Part shown: positions 61,563 to 64,000 of the stretch, in pieces
Layout: each line of letters starts with the position of its first letter
Numbering within the stretch: position 1 is the first letter of the stretch
Source: Marifrigoribacter sp965178585
GTDB taxonomy: Bacteria > Bacteroidota > Bacteroidia > Flavobacteriales > Flavobacteriaceae
Assembly: GCA_965178585.1 (NCBI GenBank)
Contig: OZ238267.1
Location: 2,480,001-2,544,000, forward strand
Direction: 5' to 3'
DNA length: 64,000 bases
Made by a program: the position numbers and the translations under genes
Notes under the pieces: generated by a model
The model's database searches: none
What the model was told of the DNA's origin: nothing
Seen by the model: the letters and a program-made list of their open reading frames with translations, nothing else

Positions 61563-62255
61563 CTATAAGTGAGATTTAATCTCTTTAAGAGCATTAACTT
61601 TTCTAAAATTATTAGGAATACTTTCATTTCTATAATTATAAAAAATGGTTTCCATGCCTAAATTATCAGCACCAAGAATATCTGCTTCAAACGAATCTCC
61701 AATCATTACACTTAGATATGGGCTCGCATTTGCTTTTTTCATCGCTTTTTCAAAAACTAATGGATTAGGCTTTTTTAACCCAACTTCTTCTGAGGTAGTT
61801 ATCGTTGAAAAATAATGAAATATTCCACTGTTTTTCAATTTTTTGTATTGCACTTCTTCAAAGCCATTTGTAATTATATGTAGCTGATATTTTTCAGTTA
61901 AGTAGTCTAATATATGTAGAGTTCCGTCAAATAGATGGTTGTCCAAAGGCAACTCATCAATATAAGCTTCTGCCATATCATCTATAAAATGAACTGGGTA
62001 TTCTTTATTAAATTCTTTAAATGAATCAATTAATCTTCCTCTACGTAACGCTTCTTTTGTCACTCTTTCCTCTCTATATTTTTTCCAATACGCTAAATTT
62101 ATTGGTTCATAAATTTTTATAAAATCATCAAATTCAACTTCTATTTTAAATTTTACAAAAACTCTTTTAAAAGCAAGCATCGAGTTTTTATCAAAATCCC
62201 ATAAGGTATGATCTAAATCAAAAAATACATCTTTTACTAATAATCTGTTTTCCAT
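61563..62255 (-). CDS. HAD-family phosphatase, YjjG-like nucleotidase
   Basis: The protein has 230 aa from ATG 62255. HAD motifs are in order: DVFFDLDHTLWDF (I, both Asp), IITNGFEEVQYKKL (II, Thr), the Lys in GLKKPNPLVFEKAM (III) and VMIGDSFEADILGADNLGME (IV). The long cap after motif I and the NG..E following motif II match YjjG pyrimidine nucleotidases, which remove 5'-phosphate from non-canonical nucleotides. The start codon shares a base with the stop of the preceding gene, so it is translationally coupled to it. Confidence 0.9.
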   Translation of the reverse strand: MENRLLVKDVFFDLDHTLWDFDKNSMLAFKRVFVKFKIEVEFDDFIKIYEPINLAYWKKYREERVTKEALRRGRLIDSFKEFNKEYPVHFIDDMAEAYIDELPLDNHLFDGTLHILDYLTEKYQLHIITNGFEEVQYKKLKNSGIFHYFSTITTSEEVGLKKPNPLVFEKAMKKANASPYLSVMIGDSFEADILGADNLGMETIFYNYRNESIPNNFRKVNALKEIKSHL

Positions 62256-63547
62256 CAATTTTCTAATTTATAAAATTCAGAAAAGAGAGATTTCCAAATA
62301 GTGTTACTTTTTCCATTCATAAAGTTATAATTATAAAAAATCATTGTAAAGGTTCCGTTTACCTTCTCAACTGAATTTCTAACTCCTTCTATTATATCCA
62401 TTTTTTTGGATGTAGCAATTTTTTCAAGCCCCTTTGTTGTCATTGCAATTGGATGAATTAATAATGGTGTTACTATCTCGTAATCCAAATCGTAAAACAA
62501 AAAAGGAGTACAAGTACTTGCTCTAAACCCTATTACATTTTCATAAACCATCGTGTAATCATTAAGAATTTCTAACTCGATTAAATTACGGTAGTTATTA
62601 GGCAAACTAACCAGATAATCATCATACAAAGAACAAGTTAAGGTTCTATTTGTAATAGCTTCCATTTTTTCTTTTTCTCCTTTTAAAATTTTCATTTCTT
62701 TTAATGAGTCATAAGAAAATATCAAACCTATTTCTTTATAATCCGCTACATTTTTAATTAGTAGTTTAAAAGGTTCTCTTTGTGAGTTAGTACTATTTTC
62801 AAAATTTTGAGAATCTCCTAATAAAAAGAAGACAGTTAATTTATTCTTGCTTTTTTTAACTGTATTTATCATCCAGTTAAACGTATTAAATGGATCCTTT
62901 CTAAACCCAAATAAAACGCCACTTCTTTTAAATATATTTTTTAAATTAAAGCTAAATAAGTCGTTAAAGTATCCTAAAGTAGACCTTAAAAGTCCTTTGT
63001 TTTTATATAATGATGGATGGCTTGCATTAACAATTGAATGATAGGTAGTTTCCCTCAATGGGAACTTCAAATCAGGAAAACTTTGCATTAAAACGTCTTT
63101 AAATTTATGAGCCCAAATATCAACTACAGGTTTTTGCAAAAACTGTGATTTAAATGCAATGCTTTCTGAAGCCAAAAAACGTCCTTTTTCATCTTTTACA
63201 TGAGGTAAGTATTCTTCATATCTAGATAACAAATAAAAACTAGCTGAAAAAATATCAAAGGGTAAAGCACTATTTTTTCCAACCCCAAAAAAACATTTTG
63301 TATCCTCCCAGTCCTTTACTGAAATATCAATACTTTCAAAGCCTTCTTGCAATAATAACTCTGAACTTTGTATAAACAATTCATTACCCAATTCCTTTTT
63401 TCCGTAGGATAATTTTGGACCAGAATAAGCTATAAACTCCTCAATTACAGAGGTAAACTCTACTTTAACGCCTAATATTCTAACACAAATGTGCTTAAAA
63501 ATGTAGGTAATCCTTTGAGTGTTTTTAAGAGTATATATTAATAACAT
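62255..63547 (-). CDS. Polysaccharide deacetylase homologue with apparently lost active site
   Basis: The protein has 430 aa with the layout of Bacteroidota polysaccharide deacetylases (N-terminal DUF7033-like domain, about 1-130, with DIFSASFYLLSRYEEYLPH; NodB-like domain about 160-430 with VFFLLGDSQNFENS and TCTPFLFYDLDYEIVTPLL). From memory of the family, the metal-binding DVD is replaced by NAS near residue 171, GIHPSY by GLIFSY, and the RQH catalytic motif by TCSL. I therefore infer a non-catalytic protein. It is cytosolic by sequence (no signal peptide) and lies 8 nt after radC. Confidence 0.8.
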   Translation of the reverse strand: MLLIYTLKNTQRITYIFKHICVRILGVKVEFTSVIEEFIAYSGPKLSYGKKELGNELFIQSSELLLQEGFESIDISVKDWEDTKCFFGVGKNSALPFDIFSASFYLLSRYEEYLPHVKDEKGRFLASESIAFKSQFLQKPVVDIWAHKFKDVLMQSFPDLKFPLRETTYHSIVNASHPSLYKNKGLLRSTLGYFNDLFSFNLKNIFKRSGVLFGFRKDPFNTFNWMINTVKKSKNKLTVFFLLGDSQNFENSTNSQREPFKLLIKNVADYKEIGLIFSYDSLKEMKILKGEKEKMEAITNRTLTCSLYDDYLVSLPNNYRNLIELEILNDYTMVYENVIGFRASTCTPFLFYDLDYEIVTPLLIHPIAMTTKGLEKIATSKKMDIIEGVRNSVEKVNGTFTMIFYNYNFMNGKSNTIWKSLFSEFYKLEN

Positions 63548-63555
63548 AAACTGTT

Positions 63556-64000
63556 CTAAAGTAGATTTTCATCAGCAAAGCTAAAATACGCTTTTTCAGT
63601 AATAATAAGATGATCCAATACTTTTATGTCTACACTTTCTGCAGCAATTTTTAACTTTTGAGTAATATTTTTATCTGCTTGACTTGGTTTTAATGTTCCT
63701 GAAGGGTGATTATGCGTTAAAATGATGCCTACTGCCCCAATTTGCAAAGCTGTTTTTAGCACCAATCTAACATCAACTAACGTCCCAGTGATACCTCCTT
63801 TACTCAACTGTAACTTCTCTATTACTTTATTAGAATTATTTAAATAGATAATCCAAAATTCTTCATGAGGTAATTCCCCAATTATGGGTAGCATAAATTC
63901 GAAAACAGAAGAACTAGATGTTATTTTCTTTTTCTCTAATGCTTCTTCACCTCTTCTTCTTCTGCCTAATTCTAAAGCGGCAACTATAGTTATAGCTTTT
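63556..64000 (-). CDS. radC: DNA repair protein RadC, partial (5' end outside window)
   Basis: The visible part is 147 codons plus the stop and continues past base 64000 without a start. It holds the RadC/JAB (MPN+) domain: the upstream helical part (TIVAALELGRRRRGEEALEK) then VGIILTHNHPSGTLKPSQAD with the metal-binding HxH and Asp, and LDHLIITEKAYFSFADENLL. RadC-type proteins are metal-dependent hydrolase-like proteins of uncertain function in recombination. It heads the visible part of the operon with the deacetylase-like protein. Confidence 0.93.
   Translation of the reverse strand, partial: KAITIVAALELGRRRRGEEALEKKKITSSSSVFEFMLPIIGELPHEEFWIIYLNNSNKVIEKLQLSKGGITGTLVDVRLVLKTALQIGAVGIILTHNHPSGTLKPSQADKNITQKLKIAAESVDIKVLDHLIITEKAYFSFADENLL

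Noticed and set aside
1..64000. Insertion sequences, prophage genes, CRISPR arrays, tRNA or rRNA genes
   Set aside because: No transposase or phage proteins, no regularly spaced repeats, and no cloverleaf or rRNA-like stretch found on reading. tRNA detection by eye is weak, so a covariance-model scan would be decisive.

Overview
The window looks like a chromosomal segment of a low-GC, probably marine member of the Flavobacteriaceae (Bacteroidota). The evidence is a type IX secretion C-terminal sorting domain, a SusC/SusD pair, DUF6090 and DUF5723 family proteins, a two-component sensor with a periplasmic propeller, promoters of the Bacteroidota type (TTG about 20 nt upstream of TAnnTTTG), and one continuous S12-to-L17 ribosomal cluster that runs on into carA, eno and two citrate synthases. 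I see no rRNA, tRNA, CRISPR array, insertion sequence or prophage. No gene-free stretch exceeds 300 bases; the longest (46923-47188) lies between rpsL and an Omp85-like gene.

Region 1 (1-4762, minus strand) reads as one operon: a propeller-type sensor histidine kinase with a TTG start, a NarL-type response regulator, a lipoprotein version of RidA that seems to lack the catalytic arginine, and the first 151 codons of a dipeptidyl peptidase IV-like S9 peptidase that leaves the window. Region 2 (4995-13470, plus strand) starts from the same intergenic region. It holds a secreted NTF2/SnoaL-like protein followed by a terminator hairpin, an extended SDR, a double-SnoaL lipoprotein, an SMP-30-like propeller lipoprotein, a classical SDR, an SGNH-like protein, an AlgI-type MBOAT acyltransferase and a long-chain acyl-CoA ligase. 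I recognise no named pathway here; it resembles an uncharacterised envelope acyl-transfer cassette. Region 3 (13498-18323) has three tandem DUF6090 membrane proteins with near-identical 5' ends, two very small membrane proteins (41 and 30 aa), a DUF3179 lipoprotein and an M28 peptidase.

Region 4 (18339-24285) holds argS, marC and an arginine-linked group: a CtlX-type hydrolase, a Cj0069-like ATP-grasp protein and arginase, the last three each with its own terminator. Region 5 (24351-29673) carries two citrate synthases of different lineages, then enolase and carA. Region 6 (29818-46922) is the ribosomal cluster rplQ to rpsL with rpoA, secY, infA and fusA, including rpmJ and rpmD, which are under 60 codons. 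L36 and S14 are both zinc-independent forms.

Region 7 (47189-55785, plus strand) is outer-membrane and secretion material: an Omp85-like barrel with a TTG start, a SusC/SusD pair with a third lipoprotein, and a T9SS cargo protein. Region 8 (55860-64000) has rlmB, a rhomboid protease, rarA, and a translationally coupled minus-strand operon: radC (partial), a polysaccharide-deacetylase homologue whose usual metal and catalytic residues appear to be lost, a YjjG-like HAD phosphatase, a lipoprotein, a DUF5723 protein and a secreted protein of unknown function.
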